A stretch of DNA of 64,000 bases from Actinomycetes bacterium (GCA_025363635.1 JANYDL010000019.1:1-64000), one strand, 5' to 3'; counted from the first letter of the stretch, positions 37,436-46,288 are shown. Numbers and translations: made by a program. The notes: generated by a model from the letters alone, not told the origin.

Positions 37436-37471
37436 GAGGCCAAGTCTGCCACTTTACGGAAGAATCTCCCC

Positions 37472-38272
37472 ATGCTCCCTCTGCGACTTCTTAAAACTTC
37501 TCATCTAGGGCCGACTCTCGTTGTGACTCTCGTGAGCATCCTAATCGCGAGATCTTTAACCTCTGACCTAAAAGCACTCCTGATCGGGGCCGCTGTATTT
37601 ACTGGACAGCTCTGCGTCGGTTGGACCAATGATTTAGTGGATGAAGAGAGCGATCGCCATGAAGCGCGGACAGATAAGCCCATTGCGCAAGGAACGCTTC
37701 CGCGTGAAATTGTTATTCAATCAACATTTGTAGCACTTGTTCTGACGATATCCCTTTCCGTACTCGGTCCCTTAGGAATTCGAGGAGGACTTCTCCATTT
37801 ACTCGGGGTGGGATGCGGTGTCGCATATAACTTCTACTTTAAGAGCACTCTGCTCTCGCCACTTCCTTATCTCATTGCCTTTTCCGCTCTACCTAGTTGC
37901 ATCGTATTTTCTCAAAATTACGCAGTTCCTATTTGGATGATTACCGCTGGAGCACTCTTCGGTCTGGCGGCGCATTTCGCAAATGTTGTCAAAGATATGG
38001 AGCAAGATCGGATTGCCGGAGTAAAGGGGCTACCTCAACTTCTAGGATCAAAAATTAGTCTTTTCATTGCAGGAATTTCGTTGATCGAAATAGCCATCAC
38101 ATTAGGTGTCGTCACAAGCAATCGAGGAGTAGTTCCGCTCTCTGTAATTGCTTTTGTTGCTCTATTCGCCTTACCAAAGAAATTTTCTTTTCCACTCTTA
38201 TTGCTCATCGCCATTATTGATGTCGGGGTACTTGTCAGCCTTGGGAGCGACTACCTCGTTCTGCGCTCTTAA
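37472..38272 (+). CDS. UbiA-family prenyltransferase
   Basis: About 266 residues, eight to nine transmembrane helices. The two Asp-rich motifs for Mg-diphosphate are 'NDLVDEESDRHEARTDKP' and 'VKDMEQDRIAG'. It transfers a prenyl group to an acceptor at the membrane. The acceptor is unknown: it is not next to menaquinone or heme genes. I chose ATG 37472 because the sequence before is unlike the family; ATG 37430 would overlap the decarboxylase start. It ends 38 bases inside the convergent SDR gene. Confidence 0.88.
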   Translation: MLPLRLLKTSHLGPTLVVTLVSILIARSLTSDLKALLIGAAVFTGQLCVGWTNDLVDEESDRHEARTDKPIAQGTLPREIVIQSTFVALVLTISLSVLGPLGIRGGLLHLLGVGCGVAYNFYFKSTLLSPLPYLIAFSALPSCIVFSQNYAVPIWMITAGALFGLAAHFANVVKDMEQDRIAGVKGLPQLLGSKISLFIAGISLIEIAITLGVVTSNRGVVPLSVIAFVALFALPKKFSFPLLLLIAIIDVGVLVSLGSDYLVLRS

Positions 38273-39725
38273 CAATATTTCGAAGCATCACTGGAAATAC
38301 CAAACCATGAAATGGTGCGACTGCATGCCAGTAAATCTGGCCGCCTAATCCTCGGGGCGCAAAAGTGGCCTCTTGAACAACGTGGGTCTTCTCGCCTTCC
38401 TTTTCAACTCGAAATTCCAACCAGGCTTTTCCAGGCAAAATCATTTCTGCATAAAGTCTCAAACGTTTTTCAGGTTCCAACGCTTCCACTCGCCAAAAAT
38501 CTAAACTTTCCCCCACACGTAAATATTGCGGATCTCTTCTGCCTCGACGAAGTCCAACTCCACCAAAGGCACGATCCACCGCACCTCTCAGCCACCACAA
38601 AATCCCAACTCCATACCAACCAGTCGTTCCACCAATACTTTCTATGCGACGCCACACCTCCGCCAAAGGCGCATCCGTGGTGATTTCGCGAAGGTCATTT
38701 AATATCGTTTCCCCGGCCCAATCCGGATCACCTTGAGCCTTTTGCCATGGAGCCGTTGCAATAGATGCATCGGACCAACGAGTCTCGACCGCGTGTTCTG
38801 AGATTGATGAAAGTGCCAACTTAATTGCGCTTTCAACATTCAATAGCCCTTTTTCTGGTGTTGGAATCAAGGCGGCAATACTTTTGGCTGGATCTGCCAC
38901 CACCTCACTGATAAGTGAACCAACGAGAGGACGCGCCAAAGCGGCCGGTACTGGGGTGACTAATCCAATCCACAAGCTTGATAGTCCAGGAGTTAATACC
39001 GGCACGCGAATGATCCAGCGTCGGCGCAGACCAGAAATATTCGCAAATTTCTGCATCATCGCTGCGTATGTAAGAACCTCTGGTCCACCTATGTCAAAAA
39101 TACTGCTGACTGGCTCTTTAAGTACCGCGCATTTCCTCAAATACCACAGCACATCACGAACCGCGATCGGTTGCGTGCGATTGTCGACCCACTTTGGCGT
39201 TGTCATTATTGGGAGTCGGTGAGTTAGGTGACGGAGCATCTCGAATGATGCCGAACCAGAACCAATGACAATTCCTGCTCGGAGTTCAACCACAGGAACA
39301 TTTTCCGACGCCAATTCCTTTCCGGTCTGCGCACGAGATGCCAAGTGTTTACTGCGCTTGGTGTCATTGGCGATTCCGCCCAGATACACAATCTGTTGCA
39401 CACCTTGTGCTGAAGCGGCCTTTGCAAAATTCCTGGCCATCTCAGCTTCTATATCGTCAAAGTGAGAACCTAGATTTATAGAGTGAAGCAGATAAAAAGC
39501 GGTATGAACTCCAGAAAGTGCCTTATCAAGATCACTGTGAGCATTTGCATTGCCCTCGACAACTTCAACTTCGTGAGCCCATGGTTGACCTTGAATCTTT
39601 GAAGCGTCCCGAATGAAGACTCTCACATCGAGGGAATCTTCAACTAGGGCACGAGTCAATCGACCACCTATATAGCCGGTCGCACCTGTGACAAGAACTT
39701 TCCTACGAGTTGGTGTCGTGCTCAC
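38235..39725 (-). CDS. NAD(P)-binding SDR with C-terminal DUF2867
   Basis: 496 residues. The N-terminal 'RKVLVTGATGYIGGRLTRAL' is an extended-SDR/NmrA Rossmann fold with 'VYLGGIANDTKR' and 'VELRAGIVIGSGSASFEM'. The C-terminal about 160 residues, with 'WRRIESIGGTTGWYGVG', 'LWWLRGAVDRAFGG' and 'VGESLDFWRVE', is DUF2867. Such fusions are common in actinobacteria; substrate unknown. It starts 63 bases from the divergent hydrolase. Confidence 0.88.
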   Translation of the reverse strand: MSTTPTRRKVLVTGATGYIGGRLTRALVEDSLDVRVFIRDASKIQGQPWAHEVEVVEGNANAHSDLDKALSGVHTAFYLLHSINLGSHFDDIEAEMARNFAKAASAQGVQQIVYLGGIANDTKRSKHLASRAQTGKELASENVPVVELRAGIVIGSGSASFEMLRHLTHRLPIMTTPKWVDNRTQPIAVRDVLWYLRKCAVLKEPVSSIFDIGGPEVLTYAAMMQKFANISGLRRRWIIRVPVLTPGLSSLWIGLVTPVPAALARPLVGSLISEVVADPAKSIAALIPTPEKGLLNVESAIKLALSSISEHAVETRWSDASIATAPWQKAQGDPDWAGETILNDLREITTDAPLAEVWRRIESIGGTTGWYGVGILWWLRGAVDRAFGGVGLRRGRRDPQYLRVGESLDFWRVEALEPEKRLRLYAEMILPGKAWLEFRVEKEGEKTHVVQEATFAPRGLGGQIYWHAVAPFHGLVFPVMLRNIVKSAERGSRSQG

Positions 39726-39788
39726 CCCCTAAGTCTAGACTTATGACGAGATCTTGATTTGCCCAACTTTGACGTTTGGAGTTTTAGG

Positions 39789-40550
39789 ATGTCTGGATAT
39801 ATCGATCTTCAGGGACATCAGGTCTGGAGTTATGAACTGCCAGATCATGGCGATGCAACCCTCTTGTTACACGGGGGAATGAGCGCAACCGAAGATTTTG
39901 ATAAGTATCTACTTCCTGCAGTTGAGAATGATCATCATGTTTTCGCTTATGACCGAACAGGGCATGGGAGAACTGGAGATCAAGAAGGAAGTTTTCATTT
40001 CGCATTCCAAACCAATGAAGCGATCGCTTACCTAGAAGATGTAGTTAGGGAACCTGCTCACCTCATTGGGTGGAGCGATGGTGGAATCATCTCACTACTT
40101 GTGGCGCTAGAGCGCCCCGATCTCGTGAAATCGATTGTGGCGATTGGCGCCAATTACCACTTTGATAACGGAAGTCCTCACATACCTTTAGGGGAGATAT
40201 CTGAAAAAGATCGAGCGGAACATGCAGAGCGATCTCCCGATGCTCCAGAAACTCTGGATGATAAACAAGCTCGCACAGTTCATGTCTGGAACACGGAACC
40301 AACGTTACAGATCGAGGAACTGGCAAAAATAAATTGTCCAGTGCTTGTACTGGCAGGAGACGACGAAGCCTTCAGTTTCCAGCACACTACTTCTTTATAT
40401 GAAGCGTTACCACATGGCCAGTTAGCAATAATTCCAGGAACTTCGCACTTCGTTATTAAGGAAAAACCCGCGCTGGTTCAGGCGATGATCAAGGGCTTTC
40501 TTTCAGATCTCACTCCACCTCAAACTCGGATCCCAATAAGAAGGAAGTAA
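39789..40550 (+). CDS. Alpha/beta hydrolase
   Basis: 253 residues. The fold shows 'ATLLLHGGMSATEDF' (oxyanion region) and 'HVFAYDRTGHGRTGD'. Its nucleophile position reads 'HLIGWSDGGIIS': G-W-S-D-G is a valid elbow with Ser. The catalytic Asp/His are around 'LVLAGDDEAF' and 'IIPGTSHFVI'. GGAG precedes ATG 39789. Substrate unknown; epoxide hydrolase- or haloperoxidase-like by appearance. Confidence 0.88.
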   Translation: MSGYIDLQGHQVWSYELPDHGDATLLLHGGMSATEDFDKYLLPAVENDHHVFAYDRTGHGRTGDQEGSFHFAFQTNEAIAYLEDVVREPAHLIGWSDGGIISLLVALERPDLVKSIVAIGANYHFDNGSPHIPLGEISEKDRAEHAERSPDAPETLDDKQARTVHVWNTEPTLQIEELAKINCPVLVLAGDDEAFSFQHTTSLYEALPHGQLAIIPGTSHFVIKEKPALVQAMIKGFLSDLTPPQTRIPIRRK

Positions 40551-40570
40551 TTCTGACTATTGGAGTGGAT

Positions 40571-40852
40571 TTAATGGGTACCGTCATCAGCTGCAGAAAA
40601 TTTGGCCAGTGTTTCGCTCAAGCGTTTGACCGCATCAATATCTGAAACTTGTCGATAGTGGCTGAGCGCAATTGAAATATCTTGAAAGTCAGCAGAGAGT
40701 GAAGCGCATCTTTCACAAATTGCTATATGCGCTTGTAGTCGGTCGATTTCAACTTGACTCAATGGCATTGCGGGATCCCTGTCGAGGTAATGACTTAGAT
40801 GGCTTCTTACCCAACGACATTGCCTCATTGACATAACTTCAGAAAGTTTCAT
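40571..40852 (-). CDS. Anti-sigma factor with zinc finger (zf-HC2)
   Basis: 93 residues with no transmembrane helix. The zinc-binding anti-sigma motif is 'CRWVRSHLSHYLDRD' followed by 'LQAHIAICERCASL' (HxxxCxxC). Its ATG overlaps the stop of the sigma-factor gene (ATGA), so the two are made in equal amounts. It most likely holds that sigma factor inactive and releases it on a redox or zinc signal. Confidence 0.85.
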   Translation of the reverse strand: MKLSEVMSMRQCRWVRSHLSHYLDRDPAMPLSQVEIDRLQAHIAICERCASLSADFQDISIALSHYRQVSDIDAVKRLSETLAKFSAADDGTH

Positions 40853-41412
40853 TCCCGAACCGCTCTTTCGCTGATCATTACAAGTTGTTTTCTAACCTTT
40901 GCTCTTGCTCGACTTCTGCGAGACATTATTGTGCCGATTGGCACATCAAGTATCTCAGCCGCTTCGACATATGAGAATCCCTCGACATCAACCAGAATCA
41001 GAACCGACCTGAATTCTTCAGGCAGATTGTTGACTGCTTCGAGCAAAAATGGATCCGTGATTCCTAACAAGACTTCATCTTCCGCAGAGAGGGGAAGCTC
41101 TGCATTGAATGCCGGCTTACTATCAACTATAAGATTCCAATCGCCTATGTAACTTGGCTTCTTCTTGCGCCATGTACTGTGAGATGTATTTCGAAGAATC
41201 GTGAGCAACCAAGCACGTGGACTCATACCGTCGAAATTTTCTATGGCACCAAAGGCCTTAATTAGCGTTTCCTGAACAAGATCCTCTGCATCTATGGAAT
41301 TACCCGCGAGTGATCTCGCAACACGAAGTAAAATTGGAATCTCTGGTTCCACATATTTGCGAAATCTCTCCGTCCTCCTAAATTGCAAAGGTGATGGATC
41401 TTGAATGGTCAC
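40849..41412 (-). CDS. ECF sigma factor
   Basis: 187 residues from GTG 41412. Region 2: 'PILLRVARSLAGNSIDAEDLVQETLIKAFGAIENF', with 'SPRAWLLTILRNTSHSTWRKKK'. Region 4: 'LPEEFRSVLILVDVEGFSYVEAAEILDVPIGTIMSRRSRAR'. Such factors direct RNA polymerase to stress promoters. It is between a membrane-protein gene and its own anti-sigma, all reading the same way. No target promoter is certain here. Confidence 0.93.
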   Translation of the reverse strand: MTIQDPSPLQFRRTERFRKYVEPEIPILLRVARSLAGNSIDAEDLVQETLIKAFGAIENFDGMSPRAWLLTILRNTSHSTWRKKKPSYIGDWNLIVDSKPAFNAELPLSAEDEVLLGITDPFLLEAVNNLPEEFRSVLILVDVEGFSYVEAAEILDVPIGTIMSRRSRARAKVRKQLVMISERAVRE

Positions 41413-41433
41413 AGCGAGACGTTACCAGCGATT

Positions 41434-41895
41434 CTATTTATGCATTTTAGAAGGAATTAGGACTACAAGGATGCCAAGAATTCCGCCGAAGACCATGTGG
41501 CCCATGAGAGACTCCCACGTTGCCTTATCAAAATTGAACAATGGCATGTGTAGTTTTGCGGGCATAAGTATGAGTGATCCGACTACCCACCAAAAAACTC
41601 CATAGCCTAGACCGAAAGTAAGACCCGACCTCTTGGAATTCAATTTATCTTGAAACAGGAATGCAAATGTTATTCCGATAAAGGTTGAGATTCCGAGGTG
41701 AAGCACCCAGCCGATGCTATTGGACTTGCTTCCAACGAGAGCCGCAACCATACCAATCATGTTGAGCATGGCCATCATCATCCCGAAAACAATCCCGCCC
41801 ATTAGCCCGCTTACCGCACCGTTCACGAATTTTTGAGGGGGACTGCACGATTCTTTTGCCGAGTCCATATAAAGTTTTGATGTTTGATTTGTCAT
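41434..41895 (-). CDS. Membrane protein in ECF cassette, unknown function
   Basis: 153 residues, four transmembrane helices rich in Gly and Met ('GLMGGIVFGMMMAMLNMIGMV', 'IGWVLHLGISTFIGITFAFLF', 'YGVFWWVVGSLILMPAK', 'LMGHMVFGGILGILVVLI'; read as separate helices). Ten or more methionines and several His hint at metal handling but this is only suggestive. GGAG precedes ATG 41895. It is first in the operon with the ECF sigma and anti-sigma, so it may be the protein this pair controls. Confidence 0.78.
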   Translation of the reverse strand: MTNQTSKLYMDSAKESCSPPQKFVNGAVSGLMGGIVFGMMMAMLNMIGMVAALVGSKSNSIGWVLHLGISTFIGITFAFLFQDKLNSKRSGLTFGLGYGVFWWVVGSLILMPAKLHMPLFNFDKATWESLMGHMVFGGILGILVVLIPSKMHK

Positions 41896-42044
41896 GGTTG
41901 AAACTCCAATTCTTTTTGTGGGCAGATCAGGCATCTTTGAGGAGGGTGCCTTGCTTGTGTAACCTGATAGAAAGTCTCGAGGCTAAAGATTTATTCCCGG
42001 CTCGGCCCAATTCAAGGAAGGAGTTAAAACCAGAGATTTAGGCC

Positions 42045-42749
42045 CTACTGGCTCGCTTTCACACGCTCTTCATGCAAGCGGTCAAAAATCGAGGCGTCAA
42101 GGCTTGTAAGCGCACCTAACTTCCTTTCCAACACCCAGTCTGCAAGCCCAGGGTTTCGTACGAGCGCTGGTCCATGCATATAAGTACCAATTATTTGAGG
42201 GGTTACAACTCCATCGACGCCGGTGTTCAATCCGTTGCCTACGCCACGGACGACAATTCCTAATGGTTGTAAATCATCAGTAAAACGGGTTTGGCCGGCA
42301 TGATTTTCAAATCCTGTAAAATGGCGTTCTGACTCAATCGAAAAAGTTGGCTTCAATAATATTTCGCCGACAGAACGTGGAGCAGCAGAGGTTGTCTCAA
42401 TGGGAATTATTCCAAGACCCGCGATAACTCGACCGGCCGAAGCTGGGAACGACTCGCCGAGAATTTGGAGTCCCGCGCATACGGCGAAAACATGACCGCC
42501 GTTTTCGACAATCTTCCTCATTACGCCTTTGCGGGCAAGAATTTCCAGAGCGGCAATCTGAGCATCATCTTCACCACCGCCCAGAAAATAGAGATCTGCC
42601 GATTTAGGAATCTTTTCCCCAATTCCGACTGCGATGACTTCATTTTCGATTTCGCGCTGCGTCAATCTCCAAGCAGTTACATCTACATTTCCTCTATCAC
42701 CGTAGGTACCAAGTAATTCTGGAAAAAGGTGAACGATAGTGAAAGTCAT
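42045..42749 (-). CDS. gatD: Lipid II isoglutaminyl synthase, glutaminase subunit GatD
   Basis: 234 residues of the CobB/CobQ-type glutamine amidotransferase class. Nucleophile C91 is in 'GGHVFAVCAGLQILGESF', and H192 in 'IIGTYMHGPALVRNP'. With MurT it amidates the D-glutamate of lipid II to D-isoglutamine in peptidoglycan synthesis. Start overlaps the murT stop by 4 bases. Confidence 0.93.
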   Translation of the reverse strand: MTFTIVHLFPELLGTYGDRGNVDVTAWRLTQREIENEVIAVGIGEKIPKSADLYFLGGGEDDAQIAALEILARKGVMRKIVENGGHVFAVCAGLQILGESFPASAGRVIAGLGIIPIETTSAAPRSVGEILLKPTFSIESERHFTGFENHAGQTRFTDDLQPLGIVVRGVGNGLNTGVDGVVTPQIIGTYMHGPALVRNPGLADWVLERKLGALTSLDASIFDRLHEERVKASQ

Positions 42750-43966
42750 CGTTTCACCAATTTCGCCAGTCGATGAAATGCAGTATACGAAGCGATAATG
42801 TCAGCGTCGACAGATCCAAAGATCTTTGAGGCAGCAAGTTCATTTTCAGAAACGACGTGACCAATACCTGCGACATTTAGCCTTGCTGAAACATCTGTGC
42901 GCCTATCTCCTGTGACAATAACTCGTCGCCCACTGAGGGGAGAAAAATCAACATCCCAGAGCCACGAAGTGTCTTTTCCGTCTTGTGTATTCGCATTCAC
43001 GACTAGCAATACCGATGCTGGACCCTCGGCGCTCGTCGCCAAAGTCTCCTTCCAACTCGCGGGATTCTTCGAGAGCAACAATCGGAAGCGCGTTGGCCCT
43101 ATAACGACTTTGCCAAATCGACCATCCACGCTGGAAATCCTTGCTATTGCATCCGCAGCGTCATCAAGTTCAATATCGAAAAAAGTCGAAGCCACAACTG
43201 CACGGGCAGAATTTGAAATCGCAGCTTTACCTGGAATTCCACTCACTACTTTTACTTTCTCTTTTTTTGGACCTTTGAGAGTATCCCTTGTAAATTTCCA
43301 ATCCGGCTGAGGTCGGGCAAAACCACATGCACACGAAAAATCGTCACCTTTCTCGCTCCACCAGAGCACTTCTCCACATTCGGGGCAGGTCGAAGCATCA
43401 AGGTGCCCAAGTGAACCACTACTAAACCAAATGACGCGCTTCCAATGTTGGGAGGCCCAGACAACAAAGGGGTCATCGGCGTCAGCCAAAATTACCGCTT
43501 TCTTTGGGAGGCCCACGAGCGCCTCTTTCCATTTTTGTGCAACAACTCTCACTTCGGAAAGGCGATCAAGTTGGTCTCGTCCCAAATTCAAAAGCACTAC
43601 AAGTTCGGGAGAAGTTTGCTTTATCGCCCATGGGATCACCATTTCATCGACCTCAAGGACCGCAACGGTTGCAGAGTTATTCTGACTTAAAGCCGTTGCA
43701 ATTCCAGCAAAAAGATTAGCGCCCGTGAAGTTCGTAACCGTTTGATGGGATGTCTTTATCGCTGCGTCTATCAAAGCAGTACTAGTCGTTTTGCCGTTTG
43801 TACCAGAAACCAAAACTACGCGCCGTTTACGAGAAAGAATTTTTGCTGCATTTGGTTGAAGTTTAAGAATCATCCGGCCAGTTAACATCACGCCAGAACC
43901 TCGACGTGTAATTCGCGATAGCCAGCCTAGGCCATGCGCAAAAAAAATTATTAAACGCAATTTCAT
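42746..43966 (-). CDS. murT: Lipid II isoglutaminyl synthase, Mur-ligase subunit MurT
   Basis: 406 residues. Mur-ligase ATP site 'VLVSGTNGKTTSTALIDAA' (near residue 51), then a four-Cys zinc ribbon insert: 'CPECGEVLWW' and 'FSCACGFARP', which is diagnostic of MurT. The C-terminal Mur domain follows. Together with GatD it amidates lipid II on the inner face of the membrane. It lies five bases after the carbonic anhydrase gene. Confidence 0.94.
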   Translation of the reverse strand: MKLRLIIFFAHGLGWLSRITRRGSGVMLTGRMILKLQPNAAKILSRKRRVVLVSGTNGKTTSTALIDAAIKTSHQTVTNFTGANLFAGIATALSQNNSATVAVLEVDEMVIPWAIKQTSPELVVLLNLGRDQLDRLSEVRVVAQKWKEALVGLPKKAVILADADDPFVVWASQHWKRVIWFSSGSLGHLDASTCPECGEVLWWSEKGDDFSCACGFARPQPDWKFTRDTLKGPKKEKVKVVSGIPGKAAISNSARAVVASTFFDIELDDAADAIARISSVDGRFGKVVIGPTRFRLLLSKNPASWKETLATSAEGPASVLLVVNANTQDGKDTSWLWDVDFSPLSGRRVIVTGDRRTDVSARLNVAGIGHVVSENELAASKIFGSVDADIIASYTAFHRLAKLVKR

Positions 43967-43970
43967 AAGG

Positions 43971-44492
43971 CTAGATGTCTTGGGTTTCTAATACACCCGT
44001 CGCAACATTATAAATCGCCGCAGCGATAACAACGCCTTTTCGAAGTAACGGATAAGACCGCAAACGTATGACATCTATTGCGAGCGCCGCAGTCTGATCT
44101 GCGACGGTGCGAAATTCTAAACTTCGGGTGTCAACGCCATATTGATCAAGAATGGTCTGATGAATGACGGACTCCTCGCTCTGCGCCATTCTGCAATCGG
44201 TGTGGGGCATTACTAGAATCCGCTCGACCCCCAGTAAATAGGTCGCCAAAACTAGCGTCCTCAGCACGTCTTCGGTGACCCTCGCTCCGGCATTTCGAAG
44301 AATCTTTGCATCCCCTGATTTCATTCCGACCACAGCCAGAGGGCTAATTCTCGAATCCATACAAGTCACGATCGCTAAACGCTGGACAGCCACACCGGTG
44401 AGCTCACTACCTTGAAAATTCCTTGCAAAAGTTTGATTTGCCTCCAAAATGTCGGAAAAGGAGTCCCGCGGGAAAGCAAGGTGTTCTGACAT
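43971..44492 (-). CDS. Beta-carbonic anhydrase
   Basis: 173 residues. Zinc ligands are in 'VTCMDSRISP' (Cys and the Asp-Arg dyad) and 'MPHTDCRMA' (His-x2-Cys). It interconverts CO2 and bicarbonate. 'GDAKILRNAGARVTEDVLR' is typical of the small actinobacterial clade. It is upstream of murT in the same direction; the link is probably only shared transcription. Confidence 0.93.
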   Translation of the reverse strand: MSEHLAFPRDSFSDILEANQTFARNFQGSELTGVAVQRLAIVTCMDSRISPLAVVGMKSGDAKILRNAGARVTEDVLRTLVLATYLLGVERILVMPHTDCRMAQSEESVIHQTILDQYGVDTRSLEFRTVADQTAALAIDVIRLRSYPLLRKGVVIAAAIYNVATGVLETQDI

Positions 44493-44529
44493 GCGGCAAG
44501 TCTATCGAGAGAATAAATCCAAGTTTGGC

Positions 44530-44558
44530 TGTAACGAATGGAGCGCCAACATCGTTTT
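44530..44558 (+). promoter_or_regulatory. ECF-type promoter candidate upstream of secreted His-rich protein
   Basis: TGTAAC (44530-44535) and CGTTTT (44553-44558) are 17 bases apart, 37 bases before the GTG start. ECF-controlled promoters typically have AAC in the -35 and CGT in the -10 element, as here. It would fit autoregulation by the ECF sigma factor encoded 400 bases downstream. The pairing is inference. Confidence 0.4.
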
Positions 44559-44594
44559 ACTAGATAGAACTTCCCTATCTTGAAGGAGATTTCC

Positions 44595-44936
44595 GTGAAT
44601 AAAAAACATCTCGCTCTCATTCTCACCGGTTGCCTGGCCCTATCCAGTTCAACCTTTGCGATGGCGGAGGGGAAGTCTAAGGAAGCGCGGAGCAAGCATC
44701 ATGCCAACGGAAAGGTGCTTGCTCCATCCACCCCTATAACTTTGAGCGCTGCCAGCGGCATTGTCAGATTAGATACCTCGACAGTTGTTCCTTTAGTCCA
44801 CTTTGATACCTCCACCGCCACCACCCATACTGATATGAATTCAGATGATGGCGGTGTGGAGACTGATCATCATGGGAACGGAGAGCATGGGAACGGGAAT
44901 CATGAGACGAGTAATTCCTCTCATGATGACGACTAA
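44595..44936 (+). CDS. Small exported His/Asp-rich protein
   Basis: 113 residues from GTG 44595 (AAGGAG nine bases upstream). A signal peptide ends near AMA-EGK. The mature part is short, with a basic start, then a Thr/Ser-rich stretch, and a C-terminal run with many His, Asp, Gly and Asn (HHGNGEHGNGNHE..., ending SHDDD), a likely metal-binding tail. No family recognised. It lies 56 bases before an ECF sigma gene and may be its target or signal. Confidence 0.7.
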   Translation: MNKKHLALILTGCLALSSSTFAMAEGKSKEARSKHHANGKVLAPSTPITLSAASGIVRLDTSTVVPLVHFDTSTATTHTDMNSDDGGVETDHHGNGEHGNGNHETSNSSHDDD

Positions 44937-44992
44937 ACTCACTTAGAGAACTATTGCTAGAAGCGCTGGACTAGCACTTTCATTGGGAGTTG

Positions 44993-45565
44993 ATGCACGC
45001 AACAGAGAATTCTTCCCCTGGGCTAAGTGGAACTACCACTTCAGCTCAGTCGAACGAGCCCAATTACGACCTATTAGTAGAGGAGGCGGTCCGTGGTAGC
45101 GATACAGCATTCACCATCCTCTGGCGACACCATCAACCTCGCATGGTCAGATACTTGGCAACTTTTACAAATGAGCCTGAAGACCTTTGTTCTGAAGCGT
45201 GGATCAAAATTGCTCACTCCATCAAGACTTTCCACGGCGACGCCTCAGCTTTTAAAGGTTGGATTTACACGATTGCTCGAAACTGCGCCATTGATCTGGC
45301 ACGCAAGAAATCTCGCGCAGGAATTGCAGTTGAACTTAGCGAGGAAGATTGGGTCGGTGAGAATTCTTCAGTCGTGGAAATCATGGATGTAATTAGAAGG
45401 CTCCCACAGGAATACGCGGAAATTATTTTGCTTCGAATTGTGGCCGACCTCGATGTCAACGACGTTGCCGAAATTACTGGAAAGACCCCGAGCAATGTTC
45501 GCGTCATGACTCACAGAGGGTTAAAGCAACTCAATGAAATGCTTCAAGCTGGTGATGCTAAATGA
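44993..45565 (+). CDS. ECF sigma factor (second)
   Basis: 190 residues. Region 2: 'DTAFTILWRHHQPRMVRYLA', 'EPEDLCSEAWIKIAHSI', 'AFKGWIYTIARNCAIDLARKK'. Region 4: 'LPQEYAEIILLRIVADLDVNDVAEITGKTPSNVRVMTHRGL' with the helix-turn-helix. ATG 44993 has GGGAG upstream; the TTG just before is less likely. The next gene overlaps its stop by 4 bases. Unlike the other ECF sigma here, it has no zf-HC2 partner. Confidence 0.92.
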   Translation: MHATENSSPGLSGTTTSAQSNEPNYDLLVEEAVRGSDTAFTILWRHHQPRMVRYLATFTNEPEDLCSEAWIKIAHSIKTFHGDASAFKGWIYTIARNCAIDLARKKSRAGIAVELSEEDWVGENSSVVEIMDVIRRLPQEYAEIILLRIVADLDVNDVAEITGKTPSNVRVMTHRGLKQLNEMLQAGDAK

Positions 45566-46284
45566 GCAACTTTGAAGACTTCTCTATGGAGCAGAGCGAA
45601 GAATTGATCGCGCAGTTGAAAACCAACTCCCCTTCTGGATTCACGCAATTACATAGTTCTTTGAAATTGCTTTCGCATGTATCCGAGCTTTCACCTGTAG
45701 CGATGCCTCCGGTTCTTCCTTCAGCGGTTGAGCAACCTATTGAATCGATAACTTTACATCGACCTCGCACGCATCGATCTGCGATTACATCTCTCATAGT
45801 TACGGCCGTTCTGGCATCTGCCTCTTTTGCTGCGGCGGGTGTGACCGGACGTGGTCCCGCCGTTATTGTTGATGCAGCGAAAAAAAGTGGCGAAATTGTT
45901 GCGAATGTCATAGGAACTGTGGGGAATACTCTTACGGGAAATAGTGACAAACCTTCAGCTCCAAGTGGAATTGAGAAGAAGAGTTCCGTGCCAACATCAC
46001 CGAATAGTTCTGCTCCCAATAGACCTTCAATAAATCCACAAACTCAACAAAGTCCGACTCCAAGTTCAGATGAGAACGATCAAAATGCAACTCAAACAGA
46101 TTCACAGGATGGGCAATCCGATCACCCAAGCGTCACCGCAGATCCATCTCCAACACCTAATCAAAGACCGTCTCATACTTCTTTACCAACCCATGGCACC
46201 GAAATTGGAGGCGTTGTCTTACCGCCAGTTACAAATACCCAATCAGGAGAAGATTCCCAAGACTCTGAAAACGAATCCGATTAA
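45562..46284 (+). CDS. Probable transmembrane anti-sigma factor with low-complexity exterior
   Basis: 240 residues: a cytoplasmic part of about 70, one transmembrane helix (about 72-96), and about 140 extracytoplasmic residues dominated by Pro, Ser, Thr, Gln, Asn and Asp (for instance SPTPSSDENDQNATQTDSQD). Its ATG overlaps the sigma stop (ATGA), the standard sign of a sigma/anti-sigma pair. No zinc motif is present. The outside part could be a surface stalk or sensor. The assignment comes from position and topology. Confidence 0.65.
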   Translation: MSNFEDFSMEQSEELIAQLKTNSPSGFTQLHSSLKLLSHVSELSPVAMPPVLPSAVEQPIESITLHRPRTHRSAITSLIVTAVLASASFAAAGVTGRGPAVIVDAAKKSGEIVANVIGTVGNTLTGNSDKPSAPSGIEKKSSVPTSPNSSAPNRPSINPQTQQSPTPSSDENDQNATQTDSQDGQSDHPSVTADPSPTPNQRPSHTSLPTHGTEIGGVVLPPVTNTQSGEDSQDSENESD

Positions 46285-46288
46285 ATAA

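Noticed and set aside
41936-42044. Possible ECF promoter (TGTAAC at about 41958) near cassette 1
   Set aside because: It reads on the strand opposite to the sigma operon and lacks a CGT at suitable distance.
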